64,000 bases of DNA from Flaccisagitta enflata (GCA_965153355.1 OZ231128.1:19654001-19718000), one strand, 5' to 3'. Shown: positions 22,312 to 35,559, numbered from the stretch's first letter. Notes: generated by a model not told the origin, from the letters alone. Made by a program: numbers and translations.

Positions 22312-23165
22312 ATACCAGTAATGGCGGCTGTCGCCGTGAGGAAAAAAGTCGTAAGCATTGGTCACTTTTCACCATACTTTTGTCTTCAGCCACCAAATTT
22401 TTTTCTTTTTTTGTTAGATCAAATCAAAAGCAATTGTATGTATTGATTGCACGGGAATTCATAGAAAAATAGAACTGAGTCAAATGAGCTAGATGAGCTA
22501 AAGTATTCAAAATGATTCAACCAGACAACCAGCTTTGCTCACTCATATGCTTTCTTTTATTTGCATGCTTAAATCAAAACATTCATTTATTCATCCTATT
22601 TCAAATCAGAGAAAAAGAGCAAGCTAAATGAGCTAAATGAGCTAGAATACTTAAAAACACCTCACAGGTGAGCAGCTCTGCTCACTGACATGTTTTTTTA
22701 TCTGCTTGCTTAAACAAGTATGAAAATATTTATTCATTCATCGTATTTGAAATCAGAAAAAATAGATTAAGCTAAGTGAGCTAAATGAGCTAAAATGCTC
22801 AAAAACGCCCTCTCAGATGAGCAGCCGTTCTCATAAACATTTTTTATGTATTTGCATGCTCAATTAAACATAAATTCACTCCTTTATTGATCCTACACAA
22901 AATATAAACAAATCGAAAAAAATTCCATTCGAATTTTTTTAAATAAATCTTTAAAAAATCATAGCGCGAAAAATATTTGTTGTAGAGCATTCTGCTTGAT
23001 GCCAAATGAAAGAGAATTATCAAATTTACTTACCCTATCCATTTTGTCCGAGGGTGCAATCACCCCTGTGAGTTCCAAAACCCTGTTTCTCTCAAATATG
23101 TCAAAAAGTCGAAGACTGACTTCAACTTTTTTCCCGACTATCTTATTCAATAAGATTTAAATCTT
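22312..23165 (-). repeat. Copy of the central block of the 53-56 kb element
   Basis: From 'ccagtaatggcggctgtcgc' it matches 53391 onward. It includes three or four ~160-bp units built on 'gagctaaatgagctaaaatg' and a block at the 23000-23150 end that is frame-open on the - strand. No terminal inverted repeats were found here. Confidence 0.75.
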
Positions 23166-23397
23166 TAACCATGAAGTTCTTCAAAAAAGAATTAACGTAC
23201 AGGCTCATTCGGAAATGGACAGCCTTGTTATCAATAACATTTAATTGAAAAACACCAGGGCCGTATGCACTCTACCCAGTCGCGGACGGGTTGGCAGGAG
23301 CGGAATAGCAAAAAAACAAGTGACGTGGGGTCACATTATCGTTGCAGATGGGTGGGCTGGGGCGTCAAACCCCTATCCACCACACACAAACACATAC

Positions 23398-24014
23398 AAA
23401 TACCATCTTGGTCAAAAATATCGTCTTACCTTTAGGGCTAATTTGTGATAAAACTACTTTAAAAATCATAATGAAATCAGTGACCATTGGAAAGAGCTTG
23501 AAAAAATCTTCAAAATGCCGCCAAGCAGAATTCTGTAGCTCAATTCGTTTAGATTTTAGAGTGAAAAGAGTAAAAAAGTTCACCTAAACAAAAACAGCAA
23601 ATATGCAAAAAAATGAGGGGAAAAATGTTGACCTGTCTTTTTTCACTTTTTTGAGGCTTATCATGATAAAATCATATAAAAATTGGTGACCATTAGAAAG
23701 AGCTTCAAAAAATCTGCCTAATGCCGCCAAACAGATTTTTGTAGCTCAAACTGTTAAGATTTTATTTGAAAATGAATGTACCTTGGTTTGAAAGTGGTAA
23801 GAAAAAAAATGTTATAAAAATTGAAGGACTTGGTGTAAAAAATGGTTCAAAAATCCTTCATTCATGTCTACCAAAATGATTACAAATGATATTTAGTACC
23901 AAGAAAGCCTAGACTAAACATTTCTATAGAAAAATTTAGTTTATTACAAAACATAATGGCACTAAATAACTGTATTGTTTTAGTGAGACGATATTTTTAA
24001 CCAAGATGGTATTA
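23398..24014. mobile_element. Inverted-repeat element, ATACCATCTTGGT ends
   Basis: The ~29-bp arms at 23398-23428 and 23986-24014 (taccatcttggtcaaaaata and its near complement) bracket two units of a 'ccattagaaagagcttcaaa ... atgccgccaa' repeat. Related repeat units occur at 50208-50510. No transposase frame. Confidence 0.65.
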
Positions 24015-24054
24015 TTCAAAATGCTTGTTTTTCCATATTTCAACTCGATCATTA

Positions 24055-24232
24055 CTGACGGACCAACGAACCGATGAACCAACAGATTGACTGACGGATG
24101 GACGAAACTTCTAAAAGAGTTACCTCTCCGCAATTAAAAAACGCGCGGATTTTGATTTGGTTACAGAGGGACAGACAGACAGCTCAACGGACGGACACGG
24201 CAAGTTCTAGAGTCGCGTGTCCGCGACTAAAA
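24055..24232 (+). mobile_element. Two 3'-end fragments of hairpin-ended elements in tandem
   Basis: The first ends at about 24142 with a damaged stem (GAGTTACC..CTCCGCAATT). The second ends at 24232 with GTCGCGTGTCCGCGAC and TAAAAA. Both have the GACGGAC-rich interior; 5' ends are missing or unrecognisable. Confidence 0.6.
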
Positions 24233-24721
24233 ATCATAATATTTAGCATAGGAAATGGGATAGCAGTCTTCAACCACACAAGAAACGCGGGGTTGCAATA
24301 TTTTTGCAAATGGGCAAGTAAGGGTACATACACACACACGCGCGGTATTGGTGCCATCTTTCAGAAAATCTAATCTATAAGGTCATTTCATAAGTTTTTG
24401 AACGTCAGTTATTTTCAGATGAATCTTCCCTTTCTTTTTTTTCTTTGGTCTTTTTTTCTTTCCTCAAATCTATAAGTCCGACTTTTGATCTATAGGTCCG
24501 AGGCATGTTGTGCCCCGCGTGCCCTTGTTTCTGCCACCCTAAATGAATAACACTAGTGCTGCCTTTGCCCACCCGTCTGCGACATTTGCCCTGTCTTTGG
24601 CTTGTTTTCCTAACCCTTCCCTCAACCCATTGCTCTAACAAATGATACGGATCGTCATATCCATTCCGAGTTAATTCCGATCAAGTCATCGGCTATTGAT
24701 TGTTACTTGTAGGGGCGATAT

Positions 24722-24977
<256 letters not shown>

Positions 24978-25277
24978 TCTTTCGTAATACCATTAACCAC
25001 TACACCGATGAAGACGATGACAAAATCGCTAATCATACCAACTCGGTTCATCGATTCCCTCATTTATTCCTTTCATTGATGACTATGATGCCTTTAAACT
25101 TTGAATATCAGGTTAAGTCTAGTTCGGCGCCGATCTAGAATAGATTCAGTATAAAAATAGACTGAAAAAAAAATCACCAAAGCAATGCAATGTTTTCCCC
25201 ATTGCTTGGGTGTAAAACGCTGACAAACATGTTGTTCGCTTTTTTTTTTGGCCATTGCTATTTGTAAATGAGACTAA

Positions 25278-25462
<185 letters not shown>

Positions 25463-25780
25463 TCTTCGCTGGCTCTGCTCTGTGGTTTCAAAAGGCTACA
25501 GGATATTGATTGATATTGAGATCACTATCCTGTAGTGTTGTCTTCCCACAATATAGTCTATCATATGATACATCAAGATCTTGATCGACCGCAATAGGCG
25601 GGACCGCTCTATCAAGATCCCGCACCAAAATAAGTACATCCATCTGTGCCCCTACGTTAAAAATCGATATACCAGACAAAGTGAGGGGATTTCTAGTTTG
25701 TCTACCATCCCAACCTTACTCTAACAGTTACATCCCTGAACGAGTGTCGCCCCTTTACATTATGGCCTTCAACCTCTCAC
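25463..25780. other. Non-repetitive stretch between microsatellites
   Basis: A - strand frame (25488-25679; MDVLILVRDLDRAVPPIAVD...) has ordinary composition, but no splice pair, poly(A) signal or family was recognised. Confidence 0.2.
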
Positions 25781-25782
25781 TA

Positions 25783-25833
<51 letters not shown>

Positions 25834-25841
25834 GTCTGTCC

Positions 25842-25930
<89 letters not shown>
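25783..25930. repeat. (TCTG)n then (CT)n tract
   Basis: Thirteen TCTG-type units, then about 85 bp of CT. Confidence 0.95.
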
Positions 25931-25933
<3 letters not shown>

Positions 25934-26212
25934 GACTAGATAATCTGAAACGCTGAGTTTCAACTGGCTGTAGACACGCGGTTGAGGGCGCGGGGCGCGG
26001 GTGCTCGAGCGCGGGGTCAAACCGCCATCCGTGAAAAGTGCAAAATTGGCTTCAGTAGATTTCCGCCATAAATCAGTCTTTCCTGGAACTTTACGACTTC
26101 TCTCTCCTTCCTTGCAAAGAAGAAAAACTCACGATCAAGGTCGAGCTGCTTTTTTCTATCTCTGGACAGTCCTCTTCGAGAGTCTCTCTGTCAATTGCAT
26201 GTGACAGAGTTA

Positions 26213-26455
26213 GGGCGTGTTTCTAGTGACGACCACCAAGTCGATTGTTCCTGTCGAACGAGTTCACAGCGTGAACACATATTCATGAATTTCAACTATC
26301 CAATGAGGGAGTGAGCGGAGTGAGTGAGCGAACCTTTGAACGGAGCGAGCGAGCGGAGCGCGCGTTGCTAAGCGGAGCGCTGCGGAGTGAGTGAACGTGG
26401 CGAGCGACCGATTCGCCCTTTCAAGACGCGATTGTCTATGACTAGAAACGCGCCC
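26213..26455. mobile_element. Foldback element, GGGCGTGTTTCTAGT family (best copy)
   Basis: The ends GGGCGTGTTTCTAGT and CTAGAAACGCGCCC are inverted copies and TA lies at each side, as for Tc1/mariner-like insertion. The 243-bp interior is rich in GAGCGAGCGGAGC-type steps. No ORF of its own. Confidence 0.75.
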
Positions 26456-26576
26456 TAACGGCGGTTCATAATCAAGCTGGAGCAATATTGAAACATGTTA
26501 TACGAGGTTACAATATCGTTAGTGACGGGTCGGCAGGGGCGAACCCCCCCTTTCCCCATTTAAACACGCTAACACA

Positions 26577-26589
26577 CACACATACACTA

Positions 26590-26657
<68 letters not shown>
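26577..26657. repeat. (CA)n microsatellite ending in (TA)n
   Basis: About 36 CA units followed by a short TATATA run. Confidence 0.95.
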
Positions 26658-26666
<9 letters not shown>

Positions 26667-26683
26667 AATACACACTATAACAC

Positions 26684-27199
26684 TTGGGTGCTTCACATAG
26701 CAAAAGTTGGGAGTATCCCTTTGCCCTACTTAGAGAATGTGGAGGAGCAAAAATCATGAAGATGACCATTCTCCTTTTTTCAAAATTCCTTCATCTTCCG
26801 TTTTTGTTTTTGCCTTAAAGTTTCCACAGATTTCCCAGAATTCAGCAAAATCCTGTGTAGTTTTGTTACAAAAAGGACAATTATTTGCTTTAGAAAATCA
26901 TGATGTTTGTAAGAAAAAAACTTAAATATCAGAATATAAGCTATAGAATAGTTTATGAAAAAGCAGAATTACAATTCTTAGAAGAGAAGAAATTTGCAAA
27001 AGCTAATTCAAACAATGTCAACATATTATTTTATCCCACTGCAATATGCAAATTAAGTCCTCAAAAACAATTTTCTAAAAAACGGAAGATGAACAATTTT
27101 TGATAAAAGAAAAATGGTAAGGGTCCTAAAATTGACCACTCCATGTTAGGTGAAGAGGGCAAAACAAAATAACCAACTTTTGCTATGCGAAGCACGCAA
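26684..27199. mobile_element. Mutator-like MITE with 9-bp target duplication
   Basis: The ends are TTGGGTGCTTCACATAGC and the complement of TTGCGTGCTTCGCATAGC, 516 bp apart. The direct repeat CTATAACAC flanks it (26675-26683 and 27200-27208). It is the same element as 5954-6469, in inverse orientation. Nine-base duplications with long inverted ends fit the Mutator-like group. Confidence 0.88.
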
Positions 27200-27865
27200 C
27201 TATAACACTAACACACTAACACACACACACAAATCTTAACTATAGCATCTCAAATACGCGTTTTCTCAAGCGTCCCGGACGCGGACCGACCAAGGAACCT
27301 ACAGAACGAACAAGAAGCCCTCTGAAAACTGCCCTGTTTTGTCCCCTAACTAAAGAGTGAAGTTACGGCGTAACAGTTCCACAATTATTGAAAGCTGAAA
27401 CACTTCAAAGAGCCATAACAATATCTAAGGGGCAAAACTCAGAAAACCTTCTGATGGCGACATTTGTATTGACGTTTTCAAATGGTACCTGTAGTTTCAA
27501 TGTACTAAACTCTAGGTGGGGTGCTACACGTTTTCAAATGGTACCTGACTGCCTCTAGTTTCAATATAATAAACTCTTGGTGAGGTGCTACACGTTTTAG
27601 GCGGGCCTCGCGTTCATTTACGCTCTGATCTGTATGTAATTTCAATTCAGTTTATCAAAGTTTTTTTCAGTATTTTCAAGCCATTGTAACAATATTGCAA
27701 TCATGGCATAGAAAATGATATTCCTTAATCCACACTTGTCGTGGCTTTTTCTTTTCCACACGCTGGGCAGAGCATTTTACCTCTTAATCACTCCTATAGC
27801 ATTATATCTCCTATAGCCATGACTCTGTCGTAATCATCGTCGTTCATCATCGTTCATTCTAGTAT
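27200..27865. other. Spacer, no gene seen
   Basis: A direct repeat 'acgttttcaaatggtacctg' occurs near 27472 and 27530 with diverged flanks. No other structure. Confidence 0.4.
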
Positions 27866-27867
27866 TC

Positions 27868-27955
27868 GACAGTGTCATCGTCATCGTCGTTATCGTCATC
27901 ATCATCGTCGTCATCGTCGTCTTCGTCAAAGTCATCGTCGTCATCGTCATTTTCG
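27868..27955. repeat. (GTCATC)n-type array
   Basis: Degenerate trinucleotide pairs; the - strand frame is an Asp run. Confidence 0.85.
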
Positions 27956-28067
27956 CCTGGTCTTAGTGACGAGTCGCGTTGATCGGCGCCCGGCGCCTTT
28001 CCTCTCCTTCCGCTCGTTTGCGCCTTCTCTCGCCTTTCCTTCGTTTGCGCTGCCGTTTTTGCGCCTT

Positions 28068-28289
<222 letters not shown>

Positions 28290-28415
28290 CATTTTTCGTA
28301 CGCTTTGCCATGCCTTCCGTAGAGGTAGTTCAACGTCTTTTAATATCAAATCTTTCACCCACGCATTGCTTCATCCGATACGTCACTTCCCAGGTCGCTT
28401 GCGTGGCCGAACGCC

Positions 28416-28712
28416 TTTTTAGATGCGTCCGTCAGGAAGAAAGTCTGTCCGGCCGTCCGTCGCGTCAGTCTGTCCGTCCGTCCATCCGTCCGTCCGTTAC
28501 GCCTGTTCAAAAACTCGTTTCTCGGCTTTTTTTTTTTTGGCCACGGTGAGATCCTACACTGGAATAAAATGATCGACAAACATGTTTTGAGTGCCTCCTT
28601 TACCCCTTGTCGTTTCATTCGTCAGTTCGTCCATCTATCTCTGTATATATGTCACGTGTTCAATACACGCAGAGACAGAGTCCGGACGCATCGTTGCCTG
28701 ATCGGGCTTGTT
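28416..28712 (-). mobile_element. Hairpin-ended element, GATGCGTC subfamily (reverse)
   Basis: On the - strand it starts AACAAGCCCGATCAGGC and ends GACGGACGCATC plus TAAAAA. It has the same 297-bp length and body as 7667-7963, including 'gtctctgcgtgta'. The left arm of its terminal hairpin has been lost. Confidence 0.78.
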
Positions 28713-28973
28713 GTTTTCCTTTTTAGTCGTTTTCTATGCAACTGTATAACCTTTCATCTGTCAGTCGATCAGTCGGTTGGTCTAACTTGGCTTCTTTTCT
28801 CAAAAATTTATGGGCATATCTTGCATCATTGCATTGGGTCATTGCCCCTACCCAAATGATTGATAAGCCAAATTCATCTCTGTCGATGCCTGCCCACATC
28901 GCGACGCACTGCACCACACCACACCCTACGGCACTGCACCGCACCACACCGCACCCTACCCCACTGCTCCGCA

Positions 28974-28986
28974 ACAAAAACAACAA

Positions 28987-29083
<97 letters not shown>

Positions 29084-29089
29084 AACAAA
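28974..29089. repeat. (CAA)n microsatellite
   Basis: About 36 units following a 'caccacaccgcaccctac' repeat. Confidence 0.97.
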
Positions 29090-29179
29090 GAAACTTTTCG
29101 ATAAGATAGCCCAGAACTGGAGGGACGATAAGACCAGACCAAGGGAATGTAACGGAAGACTACCGTGGAATCCGTGATA

Positions 29180-29430
29180 TCTAGTCACAAACAATCGCGT
29201 TTTTAACGGGCCACTCGGTCGCTCGTGACGTTCGTTCGCTCGCTCACTCTGCTCACTTGCTCCGCAGCACTCTACTTCACTTTGCTTGCTTTGCTCGCTT
29301 GCTCGCTCCGTTCACGGGCTCACTTTGCTCATTTCCGCATGGGACAGTGAAATTCATGAATAAGTATTCATTCTGTCAATGCGTTCAAAGGGAACAAACG
29401 CGTTTTTCATCTTCACTAGAAACAAGCCCT
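29180..29430. mobile_element. Foldback element, GGGCG family (copy C)
   Basis: It shares 'cgggccactcggtcgctcg' and 'gcgtttttcatcttcact' with 4812-5101 and ends AGAAACAAGCCC. The left terminus is diverged (ctagtcacaaac). Confidence 0.6.
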
Positions 29431-29582
29431 GAGCTTGTCCTCATTGCGTTGCTCCGCGTCATCTGGTCTTACATTTCCGGATTTTTCTCTGGCCACTGAG
29501 GAACATCAGCCTGAAATTACTTGTCAAAATATAAGTCATCTCTTCTTAATTTACTCTCTCCATGTCTCGCAGTCTCCATCTG

Positions 29583-29817
<235 letters not shown>

Positions 29818-29991
29818 AATTTCCATAGAGAACCGCGCAATCGCGCAATCATAGAACTCTCTATCGCGTGAATGACATCGATAATTTCCTCTCTCTTTGA
29901 AGGATTTCAGTCCATCAAGTCATAAAGCTCAATTGTTTGTTATTCAAGCGTGCGAGAATCTACGTCGGTCACTCGGTCTGTCTGCGGTTCA

Positions 29992-30558
<567 letters not shown>

Positions 30559-30575
30559 CTTCTTGTCAACTTGAG

Positions 30576-30658
30576 CGACGAGATCATACAGAGGCTTGTC
30601 GACTTTAAAGCAAAAAGGTGTATTACGTCGTTCACTCGTTCCATATCTCAAAAGCAAG
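30576..30658 (+). CDS. Possible internal exon, unidentified
   Basis: Directly after the GTT array, 'cttcttgtcaacttgag' could serve as an acceptor. A frame reading DEIIQRLVDFKAKRCITSFT runs to AAGCAAG|GTGAGG, a good donor. The peptide has ordinary composition, but the family is unknown and no partner exon was found. Confidence 0.25.
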
Positions 30659-30856
30659 GTGAGGAGATGATTTGCATATCGCAGTAGCGAGGTTTTATTA
30701 ATTATCAAAACAATTTAATGTCGCCTCAGATTTATCAACACCAAACTTAATTGCGTGTTGCTTCCTAAAACAAATGATAATATTCCGTGAATGCTTTGAT
30801 CGGTTTAATTGCGTCACGTTAAAGAAAGTTTGTGAGGATTGTTCTGAGTCTCAACT

Positions 30857-31219
30857 TCAAAGTAAACTATTAGTCGTCAATCCCATCTTAAAAGATTGAC
30901 TAATCTGTTTGCTCAAACCTTCCGGATTACCTTCTGGGGGCATTTTTGGATGGTGGGGGATATATCCCGCCAAGAAATTATTGGCGTTAGTTGCAGCTCC
31001 AAGAGGTTGAAGGTGCAAAGGACGGTGAGCATGTGAATGGGGTTCAAGTATGACCATGTTTTGTTTTCTGTTCTCTATCTTCTTCTTCAATTCCTTCATC
31101 TTCTTTTTCTTTTTCTCTTCCTTTTCCTTTTCCTTTTCCTTTTCCTTTTCCTTTTCCTTTTCCTTTTTCTTTTTCTTTTTCTTCTCCTTTTGAGATCTTC
31201 CGAAAGGCGCCCATATCAT
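30857..31219 (-). CDS. Possible terminal exon with Lys/Glu-rich tract, unidentified
   Basis: An open - strand frame of 120 codons begins in a (CCTTTT)n-derived Lys/Glu run (about residues 10-48). It ends with a compositionally normal tail (HSHAHRPLHLQPLGAATNAN...) and a stop at 30857. The tail looks protein-like, but a second frame is open over the same bases. No family recognised. Confidence 0.3.
   Translation of the reverse strand: MIWAPFGRSQKEKKKKKKKEKEKEKEKEKEKEKEEKKKKKMKELKKKIENRKQNMVILEPHSHAHRPLHLQPLGAATNANNFLAGYIPHHPKMPPEGNPEGLSKQISQSFKMGLTTNSLL
31100..31190. repeat. (CCTTTT)n/(CTTTTT)n tract
   Basis: Pure pyrimidine hexamer repeat overlapping the frame above. Confidence 0.95.
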
Positions 31220-32098
31220 TCCGAGTAGCGGCGCTACTCGCTACTCCATAAAAAGCACCACCAATTTAAAAGATCATTTTAAAAAATCCTTTAGATATTT
31301 TGATTGATTTTTTTCTTCTTTTAAACAGGGACACTTTTAATTCCACATTTATATTTAGCGTCACCTTAATCATCATCATCACGATCAAAACCGAAAAACC
31401 AAAAATCATATTTATTTTGCCCGCTGCATGAAAAAAAAGTCACGCAAACATCTAGACACACACACACACACACACATCGTCGTTTTATAGTTGTCTTCAA
31501 CGTTGTGATTTCTTCACCCATTCACTAACAAAGCATCCAAATACGATTTGCTTACAAAAAATATATAAATACAAAAAGGACTAACAAAAACGCGCGAGAC
31601 TTAGAAGCAGAAGAAAAGAAAACACATCTATCTGCTAATTTTAGGCATAAAAAAACCACACAAACTAAGAACGTTAATGGATTGACTTAATCGTGCACTT
31701 TTTTAAACGAATAAAAGCGACCGTTGATGCGGTAAAAAAAAAAGAAAACAGAACGTCAAAGAAAAGCTCAATCAGCTACAGGCCATCTCTAGAAAAGAAA
31801 AAAACAATAAAAACAAAGGGAGACAAAAATGGAAAGCAAAAAAAAAGGCATAAAAAGAACCACAAGAAAGGGACGATTTTGGTTCCAAATCCAACCAAAT
31901 TGAATCATTCAATCAACCAAACGTCGACAAACGCTTCCGGCAGTTTTCGGATTTTCCCGGCAGGTTTCGGGTTTTCCCGGCGGCTTTCTTTCCGTTTCCA
32001 ACCAAAGGAACGAATACCAAAAAAATATATTTGATCACAATTTCTTCGCTTTATTTTTCTTTATTTTTATGATTTATTCCCCATTTTCTGTCGCGCTT
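31220..32098. other. AT-rich stretch, mostly A-rich, no gene confirmed
   Basis: Its right end (32040-32098) contains several AATAAA hexamers on the - strand. They would serve as poly(A) signals for the gene at 32099-32412. A (CA)n tract of about 12 units lies at 31456-31477. The lysine-rich + frame at 31693-32034 is probably chance. Confidence 0.4.
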
Positions 32099-32224
32099 TT
32101 ATTCTTTGGCATAAACTTGACCCTTTAACTCGGCAATAACCAAATTCACGGGACGGTGTTCCGGTAGACTGTTTTCTATTTGGCGCTTATGCTCGGGAAA
32201 AAAGTAAATCACATCGGACATAAG
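32099..32224 (-). CDS. Terminal coding exon of an unidentified gene
   Basis: The acceptor 'gattatctccag' ends at 32225. The exon reads LMSDVIYFFPEHKRQIENSL and continues for 41 residues to TAA (32099-32101). AATAAA hexamers follow within 60 bp. It joins in phase 0 to the exon at 32303-32412 across a 78-bp GT-AG intron. Codon use and composition are ordinary. I do not recognise the family. Confidence 0.55.
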   Translation of the reverse strand, partial: LMSDVIYFFPEHKRQIENSLPEHRPVNLVIAELKGQVYAKE

Positions 32225-32302
32225 CTGGAGATAATCTCATCGCAGGAATAGTGCGCTGCGTTAGGAGCAGCCGACGGATTTTTAACCAAAAACAACACGC
32301 AC

Positions 32303-32412
32303 CTGTGGCTGTGGTTTGGATGAAAGATTTTTTTCATCATCGCACTGATACGCCCGACACTTTGTTATATACTGTATTAAACCGGACGAATATGCTGCCC
32401 TCGCAGTATCCC
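32303..32412 (-). CDS. Penultimate coding exon of the same unidentified gene
   Basis: The acceptor 'gagcgacaaacag' ends at 32413. The exon encodes about 36 residues (DTARAAYSSGLIQYITKCRA...KPQPQ) and ends at CACAG|GTGCGT, a strong donor in phase 0. A + strand frame over the same bases (32251-32451) is also open, but it has no matching splice pair. Upstream exons were not found. Confidence 0.5.
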
Positions 32413-32519
32413 CTGTTTGTCGCTCGCAAAATCAGTAACAAAACGCGCTGAAAAGGTAAATATGGTGACTGAAAGATGGACAATTACGGCAACAGTTTTT
32501 TACCAAGACTCACGACTCA

Positions 32520-32640
32520 ATACGAGCATTGGTACATCCGTCCGTCCACCAGTCCGTCCAAAACGACCGAGTCAAAAAGTGCGAAAACACGCATATTCAC
32601 CGCTGCCCCCCCCCCCTCCCTCCATCGGCGAGAAAATTGT
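32520..32640 (+). mobile_element. Fragment of the GGACGG-type repeat block
   Basis: 'ccgtccgtccaccagtccgt' followed by 'gagtcaaaaagtgcgaaaac' resembles the interior of the hairpin-ended family; neither end is preserved. Confidence 0.4.
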
Positions 32641-32885
32641 CACCCGGGGTTACCCGATTATTTGTTGGTCAGTCCGCACAGCCAAACTTCCTAATTGTAA
32701 AGCTGACTTGAGGTTGTCGCAATTTGGCTGTGGTCCGTCTGTCCATTCCCTGTTCTTTGTTCCGTCCTAAACCCACGAGTCGAAAAGTGTAAAAACTAAA
32801 ACCGTCCCTGTCCTCGTCACGAGATTAGTGTAACCCAGCATCACTTAATATTTACAATTGAGCCAAAGCCAAATCCTTTGTTCCC

Positions 32886-33007
32886 ATTGAACGCGTTTAC
32901 AGCGTGAACACATATTTCACTGTCCCAAGAGGTAGTGAGCGAACGAACGTAGCGAGCGACAGAGTGGCCCGTTAAACACGCGATTGTCTCTGACTAGAAA
33001 CGCCCCC
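32886..33007. mobile_element. Foldback element, GGGCG family (copy D, short)
   Basis: It contains 'acagcgtgaacacatatt' and ends GACTAGAAACGCCCCC, matching 26255-26455; left end truncated. Confidence 0.6.
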
Positions 33008-33066
33008 TAACTGAGCCAACATCGGAACCCATTTCAATTTCAGTCGCCATATTTGATATTTCCTTA

Positions 33067-33127
33067 GCGAAGAACTTGAGCAGAGTCAACTGAACAACGA
33101 TCGATCCTTAGATATTGAAAACAAATA
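33067..33127 (+). CDS. Possible short terminal exon, unidentified
   Basis: 'gatatttccttag' precedes a frame reading EELEQSQLNNDRSLDIENK and a TAA that sits within AAATAAA. Protein-like but very short, so it could be chance. Confidence 0.22.
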
Positions 33128-33402
33128 AAAAAATTGAAAAAAAAAAAAACAAAGAAACAAACGAAAAGACCAAGAAACAAGTAAAAACGGAATAAAAAAA
33201 AAAAAAAACAACAACGAAGGACAAAACCAAACATAAAAACAAAAGAGAAAATACAATGAAATTCCAATATGGGCAAATGGAACGACTTGGAAATGGATTC
33301 GTGAGCAAAAGAAAGCCGTCTTTTGACTCTTTTCTTTTCTTTTTCCTGCTTTTCCTCCTTTAAACACACTCTCCTGTTCTCCATTTCTCACGAATCGGAA
33401 AT

Positions 33403-33498
33403 TGACAGCTTCAAGGACGGCTCAGTGCGCTGGATTCGATGATAAATCAATGACAGCTTCAAGGACGACTCAGTGCGCTGGATTCGATGATAAATCAA
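33403..33498. repeat. 48-bp tandem duplication
   Basis: The segment starting 'tgacagcttcaaggacggct' is repeated at 33451 with one difference. A recent local duplication; no clear frame. Confidence 0.92.
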
Positions 33499-33650
33499 TG
33501 GATTCAATTGTTTTATATTCATAATTACTACAGAAAAATCAATATTTTTTTTTCTGCATTAGATTTATCAGCTTTTGTATGTTTTCTTTTAATAATTTTT
33601 CGGTCAAATCAAATCATTTGAAAACAATATTTCTGGACAACATCTAGATA

Positions 33651-33815
33651 AACAAGGCTGGATACACGGCACCACATTTGTGGACGGTTGGGCGGGAGCA
33701 GTGAATGAAAACCGCTATTAATTCAGGAAAGTCAGGCGGACAAACGGATCAACAGACGGATGGACAAACCAACACAACAAGGTGTAGATTCGCGTGTCGG
33801 TGATTACTAACCAGT
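33651..33815 (+). mobile_element. Hairpin-ended element with decayed 3' stem
   Basis: It starts AACAAGGCTGGATACACGGC, then 'ggacggttgggcgggagc', a GGACAAAC-rich block and a damaged terminal stem (ATTCGCGTGTCGGTGAT). It is the undivided relative of the outer element at 17396. Confidence 0.65.
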
Positions 33816-34009
33816 CATGAAAACCTAATTGGCATGAAGTATATATCAATATCAAAATAATATGAAATATAAAGATATTATTTAAGATTGTTATCATATC
33901 ATTCAAATAATCATCAAAAACGGCATGAAATATTGTTTATCACTCAGTCCAGAGCACCGTGAAAGGCTTTGGGAGTCATTGCGTTTTCGAGCTTTAAAGC
34001 TTTTTTTCT

Positions 34010-34063
34010 TCAAAACGAACCGTTAAAAGTCGGTTTCAAGGTCTTGTTTTTACGGCGATTTGA
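34010..34063 (-). CDS. Possible short terminal exon, unidentified
   Basis: The good acceptor 'gtttcctgttatcttcag' is followed by SNRRKNKTLKPTFNGSF and a stop. Only 17 codons; no partner exon. Confidence 0.22.
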   Translation of the reverse strand, partial: SNRRKNKTLKPTFNGSF

Positions 34064-34546
34064 CTGAAGATAACAGGAAACAATCCTCTTATTCTTTTTT
34101 CTGCCTCTATCTTATACCATCACCTCCTTTTTTTTGCGGATACATTTTGTTCCATGAACACAATTTTCTTGCTCTTCTCCAATGATTGGCCACCCACACT
34201 TACAATTACACCAACCCGCACTTACACCCACCCACACTTACACCCCCCACCCGCACTTACACCCACCCGCACTAAGAAACGAACATGCACACATACATCG
34301 AGGTACACGTAAAGCACCAAAATACCGATTAAGATGGTTTGAATCAAAGCCGCGGTTGATATCGTGGGTATAAACAAAGGTGATTGTTTTTGAGCCTCCT
34401 TTGCGCTCAAGAGCATTCATTATTCATTCCCCATCAACCACAACAACTACTTTCTCGCGCCTATGCACTAACACATACATTAAAACCACCAAATAATCGC
34501 TTCTCTAACATCTAAAAGGAATAAAGCAAAACAACAAAAACAGCAA

Positions 34547-34975
<429 letters not shown>

Positions 34976-35004
34976 CCTCTATAGGAATACAAATCATCTT
35001 GACC

Positions 35005-35113
35005 ATGAGTTCGGTGAAAGTGTTCACGTTCGCGGATCTTAGCTCCGGCAAAGCTGATCGTCGAGATGCCATCAAAAACTACAACTCAACTTCAGTCAAA
35101 CTCGCAAAAACAG
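35005..35113 (+). CDS. Possible first coding exon, unidentified
   Basis: The ATG in 'cttgaccATGAG' starts a 36-codon frame (MSSVKVFTFADLSSGKADRR...) that ends at AACAG|GTAAGAA, a near-consensus donor in phase 1. Composition is normal and distinct from the surrounding A-rich DNA. A (CAA)n array of more than 400 bp lies immediately upstream, where a promoter or 5' UTR would be. Family not recognised; the next exon was not found. Confidence 0.42.
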
Positions 35114-35559
35114 GTAAGAATTTAAAAAAAAAAAGGAAAAAAAACAACGAAACAGACAGCGAATTAGGGGGATGGTCAACAATTACAATGGGGGAAAAAA
35201 CATACGTCAACAAAACAACTTCTGTCAGACTCTTAAGACAGAGAATTAGTAAAACGAAAACGAAAACAAGCAACACGAAAGAGTCAACTAACATATATAA
35301 CAAAGAGCGAGTGTCGGACTGAGATGAGGGTGCTATTGATTTTTCTTTTCTTTTTCTTTTCTTCGTCTTTTTCTTTTTTGTTTGTTTTTCTTTTTTGTTT
35401 GTTTTTCTTTTTGTTTGTTTTTCCACTTCCCAAAGGTTGATTTGTATCGATTTTTTCCAAGGTTTGCATACAACAGGGAATAGTAAGGGGAGGTTTGCAA
35501 ATTGCGTGCAAGCAGGCACTGGGTAAAGGCGAAAAATTAGAATGATAGATAAAGGAGCA
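35114..35559. other. A-rich then (TTTTCT)n stretch
   Basis: If the exon at 35005-35113 is real this is its intron. Positions 35336-35430 are a pyrimidine array of TTTTCTTT and TTTTGTTTG units. Confidence 0.5.

Noticed and set aside
25488-25679. - strand frame MDVLILVRDLDRAVPPIAVD
   Set aside because: Normal composition but no acceptor-donor pair or family; kept only as a note.
32251-32451. + strand frame (PVAVVWMKDFFHHRTDTPDT) vaguely resembling a glycosyltransferase segment
   Set aside because: The resemblance is weak and the opposite strand offers two spliced, phase-matched exons over the same bases.
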